A DNA stretch of 64,000 nucleotides. Source: Burkholderiaceae bacterium. GTDB lineage: Bacteria > Pseudomonadota > Gammaproteobacteria > Burkholderiales > Burkholderiaceae_D. Where the stretch lies: contig JAGTRJ010000018.1 in assembly GCA_018261755.1 (NCBI GenBank), forward strand, positions 1-64,000, read 5' to 3'. Position 1 is the stretch's first letter, and each line of letters starts with the position of its first letter. A program made the position numbers and the translations under genes. Shown here one piece after another: positions 1 through 12,197 of the stretch. The notes below the pieces were generated by a model that worked only from the letters and a program-made list of their open reading frames with translations, did no database searches and was not told where the DNA came from.

Positions 1-192
1 TTCGAAGTTCGGCGTGCCGCTGCCGAAGATGTAGGGCAGGAATTCGCTCATCGGCACCGGTTCCGGGCCGATGATCAGCGCGCAGAAAAAGCCGTCCATG
101 TGTTCCAGATGCATGGCGTTCGGCTGTGAATCGAGAAATTGCTCCAGGCGGTCAAACTTGGCGTCGGCAACGCCATCTTTTTTCAGCATCAT
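1..192 (-). CDS. YecA/UPF0149 family protein (5' part, cut by window edge)
   Basis: Reading leftwards from the ATGATG at 192, an open frame runs off the window edge. The 64 visible codons begin MMLKKDGVADAKFDRLEQFL and contain the stretch HLEHMDGFFCALIIGPEPV, followed by MSEFLPYIFGSG. The pattern D-G-F-x-x-A-L-I-x-G-P typifies the N-terminal helical domain of the YecA/YgfB (UPF0149) family. Many members carry a C-terminal SEC-C zinc motif, which would lie outside the window. Cellular role is poorly defined in the family. The start could equally be the second ATG (189). Confidence 0.7.
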   Translation of the reverse strand, partial: MMLKKDGVADAKFDRLEQFLDSQPNAMHLEHMDGFFCALIIGPEPVPMSEFLPYIFGSGTPNFE

Positions 193-308
193 GGATCAGG
201 TTTCCATCGGTTGTGCGTTGAAAGGCGGCGTGGCAGGCGCCGCGCCGTGCAGGTTTTAATTATAGCCTGCGCTTCTGGGCGGCGCCGGTGCGAATGATCG
301 GCTAAGCG

Positions 309-1013
309 TTATTTTTTCGGGTAGCCGACCGATTGCGCCAGGATGATGTGCTGGTTTGATGCCAGATTCAGCGCCTTCGCCAGCGCCGGTTTGTCGATGT
401 AGGCGCGCACCATCGTCGCCAGCCCTTCCGAGGCGCAGAACAGGTAGACGTTCTGGCTGATGTAGCCGGTATCGGCGGCGGCGTAGAAGCGCCGGTATTC
501 ATCGTCGTCGTTGCGGAATTTCGATACATCGGCCACGAACAGCAGGTTCACCGGCGCATCGGCGACGAAGCCCTGCTTGCCGGTCAGTGAACGGATATCC
601 TGATTACTCACCGGTTGCAGGCTGTGGGCGAAGGCATCGTACAGCCATACGCCTTCTTTGGTGACAACATAGATGCCGACTTCCTGTGCATCGTGCGCCG
701 ACGGCGCGGTGCGACCCTTCTTGTCTGCCCGGTTGACGCCGAACGCGGCCCACAGCAGGTTTGACAGCGTTTGCGGCGACAGCGGCTTGCTGTCGTAATC
801 GCGCACCGTGCGCCGCTCCCTGAGCGCATCCATTAGTGGCTTGCCGCCAGTGGTTTGCGGCGCGGGCAGCGCCAGCGGCTGTCCTTTTGATTGCTGCTGC
901 GACTGTTGCGGTTTCGGTTCATCGGTCTTGGCGGTGCAGGATTGCGACAGCAGCGCCAGCGACATCAGGCTGCACAGGCCAAGCCGGCCGAGATGGTTCA
1001 GTTTGACGTTCAT
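309..1013 (-). CDS. Nitroreductase-family protein with N-terminal export signal
   Basis: A 234-residue protein. The N-terminus has a basic segment and a hydrophobic stretch (LCSLMSLALLSQSC), either a Sec signal or a weak lipobox ending in Cys. A Gln/Pro-rich linker follows, then a nitroreductase-like FMN fold with the RERRTVRDYDSKPLS entry motif, common to the SagB/NfnB group. The start at 1013 is preferred over the ATG at 1019 because the GGAG at 1021-1024 is 7 nt from it but only 1 nt from 1019. Substrate unknown; an exported flavin reductase is an inference. The family assignment is safer than the cellular location. Confidence 0.75.
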   Translation of the reverse strand: MNVKLNHLGRLGLCSLMSLALLSQSCTAKTDEPKPQQSQQQSKGQPLALPAPQTTGGKPLMDALRERRTVRDYDSKPLSPQTLSNLLWAAFGVNRADKKGRTAPSAHDAQEVGIYVVTKEGVWLYDAFAHSLQPVSNQDIRSLTGKQGFVADAPVNLLFVADVSKFRNDDDEYRRFYAAADTGYISQNVYLFCASEGLATMVRAYIDKPALAKALNLASNQHIILAQSVGYPKK

Positions 1014-1062
1014 GCTCATTCTCCGTTGGCTGATGTTCGGGTTCGACTGTGTCCGGATACGG

Positions 1063-1482
1063 TTACGCGACTTCCGGCGTAATCAGCGTGCGCAGTTCTT
1101 CCGGCAGTGGCACCGACCTGACGGTCTGCAGGTCGATCCAGACCACTTTCGCGCCGCCTGAGGCATAGATGGTGTCCGGATCGTCGGCCATCACGATATC
1201 CTGCGTGATTTCGAAGCTGGAACGGCCGGGCGAGCCGGCATAGGTGCGGACTTCGATGTCGCCCGGATACTTCAGTGGCCGGAAATAGGTGCAGTGCGCG
1301 TTGACCACCACGGTTTCCATCCCGGCCTTCTCGCGCGAGCGGAACGACGCATACCATTCGATCCGCGCCTGCTCCATGTAGCGGAAATAGACGGTATTGT
1401 TGACATGGCCCATTGCATCCATGTCGCTCCAGCGGATGGGAATCCTGCTGGTGAAAACCAGTCGACGGTCTTGTTCGTTCAT
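1063..1482 (-). CDS. Acyl-CoA thioesterase, hotdog fold (4HBT/YbgC-like)
   Basis: A 139-residue single-domain protein with the classic 4HBT signature: RWSDMDAMGHVNNTVYFRYM near residues 17-36, where the Asp of D-x-x-G-H-V-N-N is the catalytic residue of the YbgC/FadM group, then beta strands such as GRSSFEITQDIV. It hydrolyses acyl-CoA thioesters; chain length cannot be told from sequence. Its ATG overlaps the stop of the upstream SDR gene in an ATGA, so the two are translationally coupled and probably share a fatty-acid or acyl-CoA role. Confidence 0.85.
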   Translation of the reverse strand: MNEQDRRLVFTSRIPIRWSDMDAMGHVNNTVYFRYMEQARIEWYASFRSREKAGMETVVVNAHCTYFRPLKYPGDIEVRTYAGSPGRSSFEITQDIVMADDPDTIYASGGAKVVWIDLQTVRSVPLPEELRTLITPEVA

Positions 1483-2255
1483 AACAGGCTCATGCCGTCG
1501 TCGGCGGTAATGACCGCGCCATTGATGAAGCGGGATTCATCGGACGCCAGCAATAGCACCAGTCCGTCGAGGTCTTCCGGCTTGCCGGCGCGCTTGCGCG
1601 GCAGCTTGTCGATGAATTTCTGTCCCTGTTCGCTATGGTAATGCGCGGCGTTGATGTCGGTCAGCATGTAGCCGGGGCAAATCGCGTTGACGTTGATGTT
1701 GTACGGTGCCCATTCGAGCGCCATCGATTTCGTCATCTGGATTACCGCCGCCTTGCTCATGCCATATACGCCGTAATACGGCAGCGATTTCAGGCCGGCA
1801 ATCGACGAAATGTTGATGATGCGGTGCTGCCGGCCCGGTTTGGCCTTGGCGCGAGCGATCATCCGCTTGGCCGCTTCCTGCGCGACGAAGAATGCGCCGC
1901 GCTGGTTGGTACCCATGATGTGCACGTAATCGTCCATCGTCACGTCTTCCAGCCGCTGGTTGGTCACCACGCCGGAATTGTTGACCAGGATGTCGAGCGC
2001 GCCTGCCTCGGTTTCTGCATGCGCAATCGCCGATTTGATGCTGGCGTGGTCGGTTACGTCCAGATGCACCACATGGGCGGAACCGCCTTCGGCCTCGATT
2101 TCGGCGCGCAATTCCTTCAACAGGTTCATCCGGCGCGAAGCCAGCACGACACGGGCACCAGCTTGCGCCAGTGCGCGCGCGGCACGCGCGCCCAGACCGC
2201 TCGATGCGCCGGTGACCAGCGCGGTTTTTCCTTCCAGATTGACTTCAATACCCAT
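1479..2255 (-). CDS. Short-chain dehydrogenase/reductase (SDR)
   Basis: A 258-residue classical SDR. The NAD(P)-binding motif TGASSGLGARAARAL is at about residues 15-29, NNSG near 92-95, and the catalytic Ser plus YGVYGMSK tetrad (Y-x-x-x-K) near 150-170, followed by the NAICPGYMLTDIN substrate-loop motif. An Arg (SRRMN) after strand 2 suggests NADP(H) preference, though this is inference. It is translationally coupled to the downstream thioesterase gene (ATGA at 1479-1482). A GGGAG ribosome-binding site lies just upstream of the ATG. Specific substrate unknown. Confidence 0.85.
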   Translation of the reverse strand: MGIEVNLEGKTALVTGASSGLGARAARALAQAGARVVLASRRMNLLKELRAEIEAEGGSAHVVHLDVTDHASIKSAIAHAETEAGALDILVNNSGVVTNQRLEDVTMDDYVHIMGTNQRGAFFVAQEAAKRMIARAKAKPGRQHRIINISSIAGLKSLPYYGVYGMSKAAVIQMTKSMALEWAPYNINVNAICPGYMLTDINAAHYHSEQGQKFIDKLPRKRAGKPEDLDGLVLLLASDESRFINGAVITADDGMSLL

Positions 2256-2413
2256 ATGAACTCCCGGCTTACTCGCCCGCTGGCGGCATTTTATCGGTAA
2301 AACGGCATCAGAACCGTTATCATTGCCAGATTATGCTGCAAATAAATTGTGGCGCGTTTTGTCCGGGCGCAAAAAAATGGCAGGTCCGGACGGGTTTTTA
2401 TTTTTTCGGAATC

Positions 2414-4078
2414 ATGTCACAAAATCAGAATCTGGATCCGCGCGAGGCGATGGAGTACGACCTTGTCATCGTTGGCGGTGGACCAGCCGGGCTGGCGGCG
2501 GCGATTCGCGCCAGGCAGTTGGCGGCGCAAAACGGCAATGAGATATCGGTGTGCGTGCTGGAAAAAGGCGGTGAACTGGGCGCACATACGCTCTCGGGTG
2601 CGATCATCGATCCGCGTTCGCTGGCGGAATTGTTCCCTGACTGGCGCGAGCGCGGCGCGCCGCTGAACCTGCCTGTCGCCAGTGAACGGATGCTGCAACT
2701 GAGCGCCAGCGGCGCGAAGGCATTGCCGGCAGCGCTGGTGCCGGCCTGCTTCCACAATGATGGCAATTACCTGATTTCACTCGGCAATCTGACGCGCTGG
2801 CTCGGCCAGCAGGCGGAAAGTCTGGGGGTCGACATCTTTCCCGGCTTTGCCGCGGCCGAAGTGCTGTACCGCGACGACGGTTCGGTCAAGGGGGTCGCCA
2901 CCGGCGACATGGGCCTCGATCGCGAGCGCAGGCGCAAGCCGGAATTCCAGCGCGGGATGGAACTGCACGCGAAATACACGCTGTTCGCTGAAGGCACGCG
3001 CGGCCAGCTCGGGCGCGAACTGATTGCGCGCTTCAAGCTCGATCAAGGGCGCGACCCGCAGGCGTACAGCATCGGCATCAAGGAAGTGTGGGAAGTGAGC
3101 AAAGAGCAGCACCAGCCGGGGCTGGTGCTGCATACTGCCGGCTGGCCGCTGGACAACGCGACTTACGGCGGCTCGTTCATCTACCACATGGAAAACCGGC
3201 AGGTGGCGATCGGCTATATTTTCGGGCTGGGCTACCGCAATCCGTACCTGTCGCCGTTCGAGGAATTCCAGCGTTTCAAGACCCATCCGGCGGTGCGGCC
3301 GCACATTGAAGGAGGGCAGCGCATCGCCTACGGCGCGCGCGCGATGACGGTCGGTGGGCTGCAGGCATTGCCGGAACTGGCGTTTCAGGGTGGCGCGCTG
3401 GTCGGCTGCGAAGCTGGTTTCATGAACGGCAGCCGCTTGAAAGGCATCCACGGCGCAGTCAAGTCGGGCGCACTGGCAGCCGAGGCTGCGGTCGAGGCAC
3501 TGGCGGCTGGCCGGGCGGGCGACGTGCTGGCGGCGTACCCGCAGTCGTTCCGCCAGTCGTGGCTGCATGAGGAACTGCATCGCGGTCGCAATTTCAAGCC
3601 CTGCATGGAACAGGGGCTGATGCTGGGCGGGCTGCTGTTTGGCATCGATCAGGTGCTGTTGCGCGGCCGCGCGCCGTGGACCATGCACCGCAGGCATGCC
3701 GACCACGAACTGCTGCTGCCGGCGGCGCAATGCCAGCCGATTGCCTATCCGAAGCCGGATGGCAGGCTGACGTTCGATTTGCTGTCGTCAGTTTACCTGA
3801 CTGGCGTGCAGCACGAGGAAGATCAGCCATGTCACTTGACGCTGAAGGATGCGGACAAGCCGGTGGCGCTGAATCTGGCGAAATACGCCGGGCCTGAGGC
3901 GCGCTACTGCCCGGCGGGGGTGTACGAATTTGTGCAGGACGACGATGGCCGCGCTCGGCTGCAGATCAATGCATCGAACTGCATCCACTGCAAGACATGC
4001 GACATCAAGGACCCGACGCAAAACATCGTCTGGGTCGCGCCTGAGAGTGGCGGCGGGCCGAATTATTCCGGCATGTGA
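2414..4078 (+). CDS. Electron transfer flavoprotein-ubiquinone oxidoreductase (ETF-QO)
   Basis: A 554-residue membrane-associated flavoprotein that passes electrons from reduced ETF (fatty-acid and amino-acid oxidation) to ubiquinone. The FAD-binding motif VIVGGGPAGLAAAIRA is near the N-terminus. The C-terminal 4Fe-4S site reads NCIHCKTCDIKDPTQNI, and the family-typical end GGGPNYSGM is intact. The start at 2414 (MSQNQNLDPREAMEYDLV) is preferred over an upstream ATG at 2333, whose extra residues resemble untranslated leader. The 3' end overlaps the convergent diguanylate cyclase gene by 16 nt. Confidence 0.93.
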   Translation: MSQNQNLDPREAMEYDLVIVGGGPAGLAAAIRARQLAAQNGNEISVCVLEKGGELGAHTLSGAIIDPRSLAELFPDWRERGAPLNLPVASERMLQLSASGAKALPAALVPACFHNDGNYLISLGNLTRWLGQQAESLGVDIFPGFAAAEVLYRDDGSVKGVATGDMGLDRERRRKPEFQRGMELHAKYTLFAEGTRGQLGRELIARFKLDQGRDPQAYSIGIKEVWEVSKEQHQPGLVLHTAGWPLDNATYGGSFIYHMENRQVAIGYIFGLGYRNPYLSPFEEFQRFKTHPAVRPHIEGGQRIAYGARAMTVGGLQALPELAFQGGALVGCEAGFMNGSRLKGIHGAVKSGALAAEAAVEALAAGRAGDVLAAYPQSFRQSWLHEELHRGRNFKPCMEQGLMLGGLLFGIDQVLLRGRAPWTMHRRHADHELLLPAAQCQPIAYPKPDGRLTFDLLSSVYLTGVQHEEDQPCHLTLKDADKPVALNLAKYAGPEARYCPAGVYEFVQDDDGRARLQINASNCIHCKTCDIKDPTQNIVWVAPESGGGPNYSGM

Positions 4079-5658
4079 GCCGTTGGTGGCGCTGCCACCA
4101 CATGGTCGCGCCCGGCGGACTTGGCTGCGTACAGCGCCTTGTCCGCTCCGGCGAGCAAATCCAGCGGCAGGTGTTTGTTGCGCATCGGCACCAGCGCATC
4201 GACGCCGCAACTGATTGTCAGGATGCCGTTGCTGCTGGTGGCATGTGCAATCGCCAGCGCGCGCACGTCTTGCTGGATTTGTTCGGCAATGGCGTGTGCG
4301 CTTGCCAGATCTGTTCCGGGTAGCAGCAGCGCGATTTCCTCGCCGCCATAGCGTGCAGCCAGATCGCCGGCGCGTCGCTGGCAGGCCTTTACCACCGCGC
4401 TGATTTTCCGCAGACAATCGTCGCCGGCAGGATGGCCGTAATGATCGTTGTATTGTTTGAAGATGTCGACATCAAGCATGATCAGCGCCAGCGGCTGGTT
4501 GTGACGCATCGCGCGGCGGAACTCTTCGTCCAGCGCTAGGTCGAACTGGCGGCGGTTCGCCAGTCCGGTCAGACCGTCCTGCATCGCCATCCGTTCGAGT
4601 TCATGGTTCAGTTGCTGCAGTGCCGTTTGCGCTTTCTGCAGCTCGTTTTCGGCCTCAAGTCGTCTGGCAATCTGACGCAACATTCTGAAACCGAGGAATC
4701 CCAGTCCCAATGTAAGGACGAACACCACCAGCATATGGGGGTAAGCTTCCCGCCACCACTGGGCCATCAGGTCTTTTTGCGACAGCGATACCACCTGTAT
4801 CAGCGGATAGGAATCCAGCTGCCGGTAGGAGATCAGCCGTTCCTGGCCATCAATCGCGGACGCATTCGTCTGGAAAATGCCGGAGGTCGCCTTGGGCAGA
4901 TGTTCGCGGAACAATGGCCCATTGCGGATATCCATGCCAATCTGCTTTTCGTCGAACGGGCGGCGCAGCAGCAGGACGCCATCGGCTGAGTCGAGCGCAA
5001 TCGCACTGTTGGGGCCAAGCCGATAGCTGTTGTATTGCTGATTGAAGTAATCAAGCCGGATGGTGGCCAGCACCACGCCGGCGAAGCGGCCATCGGCATG
5101 ATTGAAGCGGCGTGCGATGGTGAAAATCCACTCGCCGGTCGAGCGGCTCTTGACCGGTTTGCCGATGAATGGTTTGGCGTCGGCATGGGTAATCAGATAG
5201 ATGAAATAATCACGGTCGGCATTGTTCACTCCGACCGTACTGCGTCGCATCGAATTTACCAGCCAACGCCCGCTGGCGTCATAGATGAACAGGCCGTGCA
5301 GCTTCGGCAATTCCTTCACATGCTGTACCAGCAGAGACTCCAGCCGGCGCAGGTTGGCCGCGCCAGTACCATCGGTTTCGACCCGTTCAACCAGTTCCAG
5401 CAGAATTGTATCGGCCTGCTTGAAGGTGGCTTCTGTTTGCTGTGCCAGAGAGTTCGTCAGATTGGCCGCATAGTTTTTCGCGTGTTGCCGTCCGATATTG
5501 TATACGTTGTGGTTTTGCCAAAATACAATGACCAGCAACGACAGGCAGACCAGCACGACAAATACTTTCGCCAGCGGCATCAAGTGATGCCGCCGGGAGG
5601 ACGGGGCAGTAGTATCGTCGGCAATCCCCGGATCGTCACGGGGCGGAAGCGTAGTCAT
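4063..5658 (-). CDS. Membrane diguanylate cyclase with periplasmic cache sensor
   Basis: A 531-residue protein. A hydrophobic segment at about residues 28-47 and another near 308-328 frame a periplasmic dCache/PDC-type sensor region (YDASGRWLVNSMRRS, RSTGEWIFTIARR). A short helical linker leads to a GGDEF domain in the last 170 residues. The active-site motif is RYGGEEIALLLPG, a functional GGEEF-type variant. An RAGD five residues upstream matches the RxxD inhibitory site for c-di-GMP feedback. It should synthesise c-di-GMP at the inner membrane in response to an unknown small ligand. The 3' end overlaps ETF-QO tail to tail. Confidence 0.9.
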   Translation of the reverse strand: MTTLPPRDDPGIADDTTAPSSRRHHLMPLAKVFVVLVCLSLLVIVFWQNHNVYNIGRQHAKNYAANLTNSLAQQTEATFKQADTILLELVERVETDGTGAANLRRLESLLVQHVKELPKLHGLFIYDASGRWLVNSMRRSTVGVNNADRDYFIYLITHADAKPFIGKPVKSRSTGEWIFTIARRFNHADGRFAGVVLATIRLDYFNQQYNSYRLGPNSAIALDSADGVLLLRRPFDEKQIGMDIRNGPLFREHLPKATSGIFQTNASAIDGQERLISYRQLDSYPLIQVVSLSQKDLMAQWWREAYPHMLVVFVLTLGLGFLGFRMLRQIARRLEAENELQKAQTALQQLNHELERMAMQDGLTGLANRRQFDLALDEEFRRAMRHNQPLALIMLDVDIFKQYNDHYGHPAGDDCLRKISAVVKACQRRAGDLAARYGGEEIALLLPGTDLASAHAIAEQIQQDVRALAIAHATSSNGILTISCGVDALVPMRNKHLPLDLLAGADKALYAAKSAGRDHVVAAPPTAHMPE

Positions 5659-5902
5659 ACGGTCATGGTAGCAGAAGTGCTGTCCGGCAAGTCGTTGCCC
5701 GCGCCCTGAATTTCAGCGGTGCAGCCAGTTTGTGGCATGACAATCGTCAAGCGCAGTCGCCTTTGCGCCGTTTTTTCCTGTGCGATGCGGCATAATATCG
5801 GCGCGTTGCATAAATGCAATGCGGCAATATCTATCCATGGCGCGGAAAGAACCGCATTTCCCTTGTCCGCCAGACGACGCAGCATTCTCACGGAGATTCT
5901 TG

Positions 5903-8116
5903 ATGTTCGAACAGGCAGGTCTTGCAGACGCGTACCGCAAGCTGATGGCGGGCGACCACGGCGATCCGTTTTCGGTACTCGGCATGCATGAGGTCAAGGG
6001 ACAACTGGTGGTACGGGCGCTGTTGCCGGGCGCGGTTGGCGTGGCCGTGATCGAGTCGAAAACCGGCCGCAAGCTGGTGGCGCTGGCGCGGGTCAAGGGT
6101 ACCGATATCTTCGCCGCCGCCATTCCCCGGCGCAAGAACCGTTTCGCTTACCGGCTGCTGGTTGACTGGGGCAGTCACGAGCAGGAAATGGAGCATGCGT
6201 ACCGCTTCGCGAAAATCCTGGGCGATATCGACGTCTGGCTGCTGGCCGAGGGCACGCATTTCCGGCCGTACGAAAAAATGGGAGCGCACCCGACCGAGAT
6301 CGATGGCGTTGCCGGCGTCAGCTTTGTCGTCTGGGCGCCGAACGCGCGCCGGGTGTCGGTGGTTGGTGATTTCAACAACTGGGATGGCAGGCGCCACATG
6401 ATGCGGCTACGGCCGGAATGCGGCGTGTGGGAAATTTTCGTGCCGCACATGATGCCGGGCGATATCTACAAATACGAAGTCAAGGCGAACAACGGCGACA
6501 TTCTGTACAAGGCCGATCCGTTTGGCTTTTCGGCTGAACTGCGGCCGAAGTCGGCCTCGGTGGTGCATCGGCTGCTGCCGGTCTGTCCGGCCAGCGAGGC
6601 GCGCAGAAAGGCGAATGCGCTTGATGCACCGGTCAGCATTTACGAAGTGCATCTCGGTTCCTGGCGCTTGCCGGGCGATGGTCGCCGCTGGTTCACTTAC
6701 CGTGAACTGGCCGAACAGTTGATTCCGTATGTGCTCGACCTGGGGTTTACCCATGTCGAGCTGCTGCCGGTGCACGAACATCCGCTCGACAATTCCTGGG
6801 GCTACCAGCCGGTCGGGCTGTATGCGCCGACGTCGCGCTATGGCACGCCGGACGATTTCCGCTGCTTCATCGAAACCGCGCACGCCAGCGGACTGGGCGT
6901 GATTCTCGACTGGGTGCCGGGGCATTTTCCGATCGATGCGCACGGGCTGGAGCATTTCGACGGCACGCCGCTGTACGAACACGCCGATCCGCGCGAAGGT
7001 TTTCATCAGGACTGGAATGTGCTGATCTACAACTACGGCGGGCGCGAAGTGCGCAACTTCCTGGTTGGCAATGCACTTTTCTGGCTCGAACGTTTCGGCA
7101 TTGATGGCTTGCGGGTCGATGCGGTGGCGTCGATGATTTACCGCGATTACAGCCGCAAGCCGGGGGAGTGGATTCCGAACGAATACGGCGGCAATCAGAA
7201 TCTGGAAGCGATAGCCTTCCTGCGCCGGATGAATGAAGTGGTCGGCACCGAGCGGCCGGAGGCGGTGACAATGGCGGAGGAATCGACTGCGTTTCCGGCG
7301 GTGTCGCGCCCGACCTTTCACGGCGGCCTAGGCTTCCATTACAAATGGAATCTCGGCTGGATGCACGACACACTGTCGTACATGCAGCAGGACCCGGTGC
7401 ATCGCAAGCACCATCACGACAAGATGCGCTTCTCGATGATGTATGCCTACAGCGAGAATTTCGTGCTGCCACTGTCGCATGACGAAGTGGTGCACGGCAA
7501 ACGGTCGATCCTTGGCCGGATGCCGGGCGACGAATGGCAGCGATTCGCCAACCTGCGCGCCTATTACGGCTTCATGTGGGGGCACCCGGGCAAGAAACTG
7601 CTGTTCATGGGGAGCGAATTCGGCCAGTACCGCGAATGGAATTCAAACGGCAGCCTTGACTGGGATTTGCTGCAGTATGCGGTCCATGCCGGCGCGCAGC
7701 GCGTGGTGCGCGATCTGAACGCGGTCTATCGCACGCATCCGGCGCTGTACCAGCTCGATTACGAACCTCGAGGGTTCGAGTGGCTCGTGCACGACGATGT
7801 CGATAATTCGGTGTTTGCTTTCCTGCGGCGCGATGCCGCTGGTGAGTTCGTGATCATCGTCAGCAATTTCACCCCGGTGCCGCGGCACGGCTACCGCCTC
7901 GGCGTGCCGCAATCCGGCACCTATGTCGAAATTTTGAATACCGACGCGGAAATCTATGCCGGCAGCGGCATGCGCAACGGAGAATTGCGCGCGCAACGGC
8001 AGCGGATGCATGGCAGAGATTGGTCGATTGCGATCACCGTACCGCCGCTGGCGACGGTGATGCTGACGCTGAAGCCAAAATCGGCTGCCGGGCCGGCACG
8101 CAAGCGCAAGGAATAA
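5903..8116 (+). CDS. glgB: 1,4-alpha-glucan branching enzyme
   Basis: A 737-residue GH13 enzyme that introduces alpha-1,6 branches into glycogen. The N-terminal CBM48-type region ([20 protein letters not shown]) is followed by the catalytic barrel with the nucleophile in [11 protein letters not shown], the acid/base in MAEESTAFP, and the conserved [10 protein letters not shown]. Length and the extra N-terminal module fit long bacterial GlgB proteins. The start at 5903 ([14 protein letters not shown]) has GGAG at 5892-5895; an earlier in-frame ATG adds low-complexity residues unlike the family. First gene of a six-gene + strand glycogen cluster; glgX follows after 2 nt. Confidence 0.95.
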   Translation: MFEQAGLADAYRKLMAGDHGDPFSVLGMHEVKGQLVVRALLPGAVGVAVIESKTGRKLVALARVKGTDIFAAAIPRRKNRFAYRLLVDWGSHEQEMEHAYRFAKILGDIDVWLLAEGTHFRPYEKMGAHPTEIDGVAGVSFVVWAPNARRVSVVGDFNNWDGRRHMMRLRPECGVWEIFVPHMMPGDIYKYEVKANNGDILYKADPFGFSAELRPKSASVVHRLLPVCPASEARRKANALDAPVSIYEVHLGSWRLPGDGRRWFTYRELAEQLIPYVLDLGFTHVELLPVHEHPLDNSWGYQPVGLYAPTSRYGTPDDFRCFIETAHASGLGVILDWVPGHFPIDAHGLEHFDGTPLYEHADPREGFHQDWNVLIYNYGGREVRNFLVGNALFWLERFGIDGLRVDAVASMIYRDYSRKPGEWIPNEYGGNQNLEAIAFLRRMNEVVGTERPEAVTMAEESTAFPAVSRPTFHGGLGFHYKWNLGWMHDTLSYMQQDPVHRKHHHDKMRFSMMYAYSENFVLPLSHDEVVHGKRSILGRMPGDEWQRFANLRAYYGFMWGHPGKKLLFMGSEFGQYREWNSNGSLDWDLLQYAVHAGAQRVVRDLNAVYRTHPALYQLDYEPRGFEWLVHDDVDNSVFAFLRRDAAGEFVIIVSNFTPVPRHGYRLGVPQSGTYVEILNTDAEIYAGSGMRNGELRAQRQRMHGRDWSIAITVPPLATVMLTLKPKSAAGPARKRKE

Positions 8117-8118
8117 CC

Positions 8119-10149
8119 ATGCTGCACACCGCCCCCACCATCAAGCCGGGCAAAGCCTATCCGCTGGGCGCGCATTGGGATGGCGAAGGCGTGAATTTTG
8201 CGCTGGTGGCGCCGAATGCGCAGGCGGTACTGCTGTGCCTGTTTGACGATCTGGGCGAGCAGGAAACGCTGCGGTTGCGGCTGCCAGTGTGCGAAGATGG
8301 CGTCTGGCACGGTTATCTGCCGGATGCCGCGCCGGGGCTGGTATATGGCTATCGCGCGTTCGGCCAGTACGCGCCGCATCAGGGCTACCGCTACAACCCG
8401 AACAAGGTGCTGCTTGACCCGTATGCGCGGCAAATCGTCGGCCAGTATCGAGGTCAGGACGAATTTCTGATCGATAACCCTGCCGATACCGCAGCCATCG
8501 CATTGAAGGCGCGCGTGGCGCATGAGCCGTATGACTGGGGCGGCGATGTCAGGCCGGCGATTGCCGTGTCGGATGTCGTGCTGTATGAAATGCATGTGAA
8601 GGGCTTCACCCGGCTGCATCCGCTGGTGCCGGAAGAATTGCGCGGCAGCTATGCGGCGCTGGCGCATCCAGCGGTGACCGCCTATCTGAAGGAGCTGGGC
8701 GTGACCACGGTCAGCTTGCTGCCGGTGCATTTCCGCGCCGATGAAGCGCGACTGCAGAAAATGGGGTTGTCGAATTACTGGGGCTACACCAGCATCGGTT
8801 TTTTCGCGCCCGAGCCGCGCTACTGGTCGGGTCGTGCAGGCACGACGCCGGTATCGGAATTCCGCGACATGGTGAAGGCGCTGCATGCGAACAGGATCGA
8901 AGTCGTGCTCGACGTGGTGTACAACCACACGGCCGAAATGGGCGGCGATGGCCCGGCGCTGTCGTTTCGCGGCATCGACAATTCGCTCTACTATCACTTG
9001 CAGCCGGGCGACCGCGCGCTGTATGAAAACTGGAGCGGCTGCGGCAACTGCCTGAACCTGTCGGAACCGCGTGTGCTGCAGATGGTGATGGATTCGCTGC
9101 GTTACTGGGTCGAGGAAATGCACGTTGATGGCTTCCGTTTCGATCTGGCCACGGTGCTGGCGCGCAATGCGCATGGCTTTTCAACCACCGCGCCGTTCTT
9201 TGCCGCCATCGGCCAGGACCCGGTGCTGTCGCGTGTGCGGCTGATTGCCGAGCCGTGGGATATCGGGCCGGGCGGTTATCAGGTCGGACAATTTCCGGCC
9301 GGCTGGCTCGAATGGAATGATCAGTACCGCGATGTGATGCGCTCATTCTGGCTGCATCAGTGGCCTACGCTGGGCGAATTCGCGCAGCGTTTTGCCGGAT
9401 CGAGCGATTACTTCCGACATCACAACCGCAGCGCGGCATCGAGCGTCAATTTCATCGCGGTGCATGACGGTTTCACGCTGCACGATCTGGTCAGCTACAA
9501 CCACAAGCACAACCTGGCCAATGGCGAAGACAATCGCGACGGCAGCACGCACAACCATAGCTGGAACTGCGGTGTCGAGGGCGAAACCACCAGCGGCGAG
9601 GTGCAGGCACTGCGAGGACAGCTGAAACGCGCCTTGCTGGCGACGCTGCTGTTTTCGCAAGGCACGCCGATGCTGCAGGCGGGCGATGAACTCGGCCACA
9701 GCCAGCGCGGCAACAATAATGCCTATTGCCAGGACAATGAACTGGCGTGGCTCGACTGGAACAGGGCAGATCGCGAGCTGGCCGACTATGTGCGGCGACT
9801 GCTGGCATTGCGGCGCCGCCATCCGGCGCTGCGCAGCGTGCGCTGGTTCACCGGCGAACGGCAATCATCCGGCGAGGCGGATATCGTCTGGCTGTCGCCG
9901 GATGGCGATGCGATTGGCAGCGCCGAATGGGCCGAGCGCGGCCATGTCTGCTTGGGCATCTTGCTGCATGAGGCGGAAACCAGCATGCTGCTGCTCAATG
10001 CCTCAGCGCAACCGGTGAGCTTCAGGCTGCCCCCCGGACGGTGGCAAGTGCTGCTCGACAGCGCGGAACCGGCCGCTGCCGTCGTCACTATCGACGGAGA
10101 AACGGTGCTGCCGCCGCGCGCCGTCTGGCTGGTGGCGCAGGAAATGTGA
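8119..10149 (+). CDS. glgX: Glycogen debranching enzyme GlgX
   Basis: A 676-residue GH13 isoamylase-type enzyme that removes short alpha-1,6-linked branches left by phosphorylase. N-terminal CBM48-like domain (GVNFALVAPNAQAVLLCLFD), then catalytic motifs DGFRFDLATVL (nucleophile), IAEPWDIGPGG (acid/base) and AVHDGFTLHDLVSYN. Start at 8119, 2 nt after the glgB stop, so expression is almost certainly coupled. The 345-nt gap after it contains a half copy of the dispersed repeat described separately. Confidence 0.93.
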   Translation: MLHTAPTIKPGKAYPLGAHWDGEGVNFALVAPNAQAVLLCLFDDLGEQETLRLRLPVCEDGVWHGYLPDAAPGLVYGYRAFGQYAPHQGYRYNPNKVLLDPYARQIVGQYRGQDEFLIDNPADTAAIALKARVAHEPYDWGGDVRPAIAVSDVVLYEMHVKGFTRLHPLVPEELRGSYAALAHPAVTAYLKELGVTTVSLLPVHFRADEARLQKMGLSNYWGYTSIGFFAPEPRYWSGRAGTTPVSEFRDMVKALHANRIEVVLDVVYNHTAEMGGDGPALSFRGIDNSLYYHLQPGDRALYENWSGCGNCLNLSEPRVLQMVMDSLRYWVEEMHVDGFRFDLATVLARNAHGFSTTAPFFAAIGQDPVLSRVRLIAEPWDIGPGGYQVGQFPAGWLEWNDQYRDVMRSFWLHQWPTLGEFAQRFAGSSDYFRHHNRSAASSVNFIAVHDGFTLHDLVSYNHKHNLANGEDNRDGSTHNHSWNCGVEGETTSGEVQALRGQLKRALLATLLFSQGTPMLQAGDELGHSQRGNNNAYCQDNELAWLDWNRADRELADYVRRLLALRRRHPALRSVRWFTGERQSSGEADIVWLSPDGDAIGSAEWAERGHVCLGILLHEAETSMLLLNASAQPVSFRLPPGRWQVLLDSAEPAAAVVTIDGETVLPPRAVWLVAQEM

Positions 10150-12142
<1,993 letters not shown>

Positions 12143-12197
12143 TTTTTCTGCCTCACCTGAACCAGTCATTTCCCGACAATAACAAGGACAAGACATC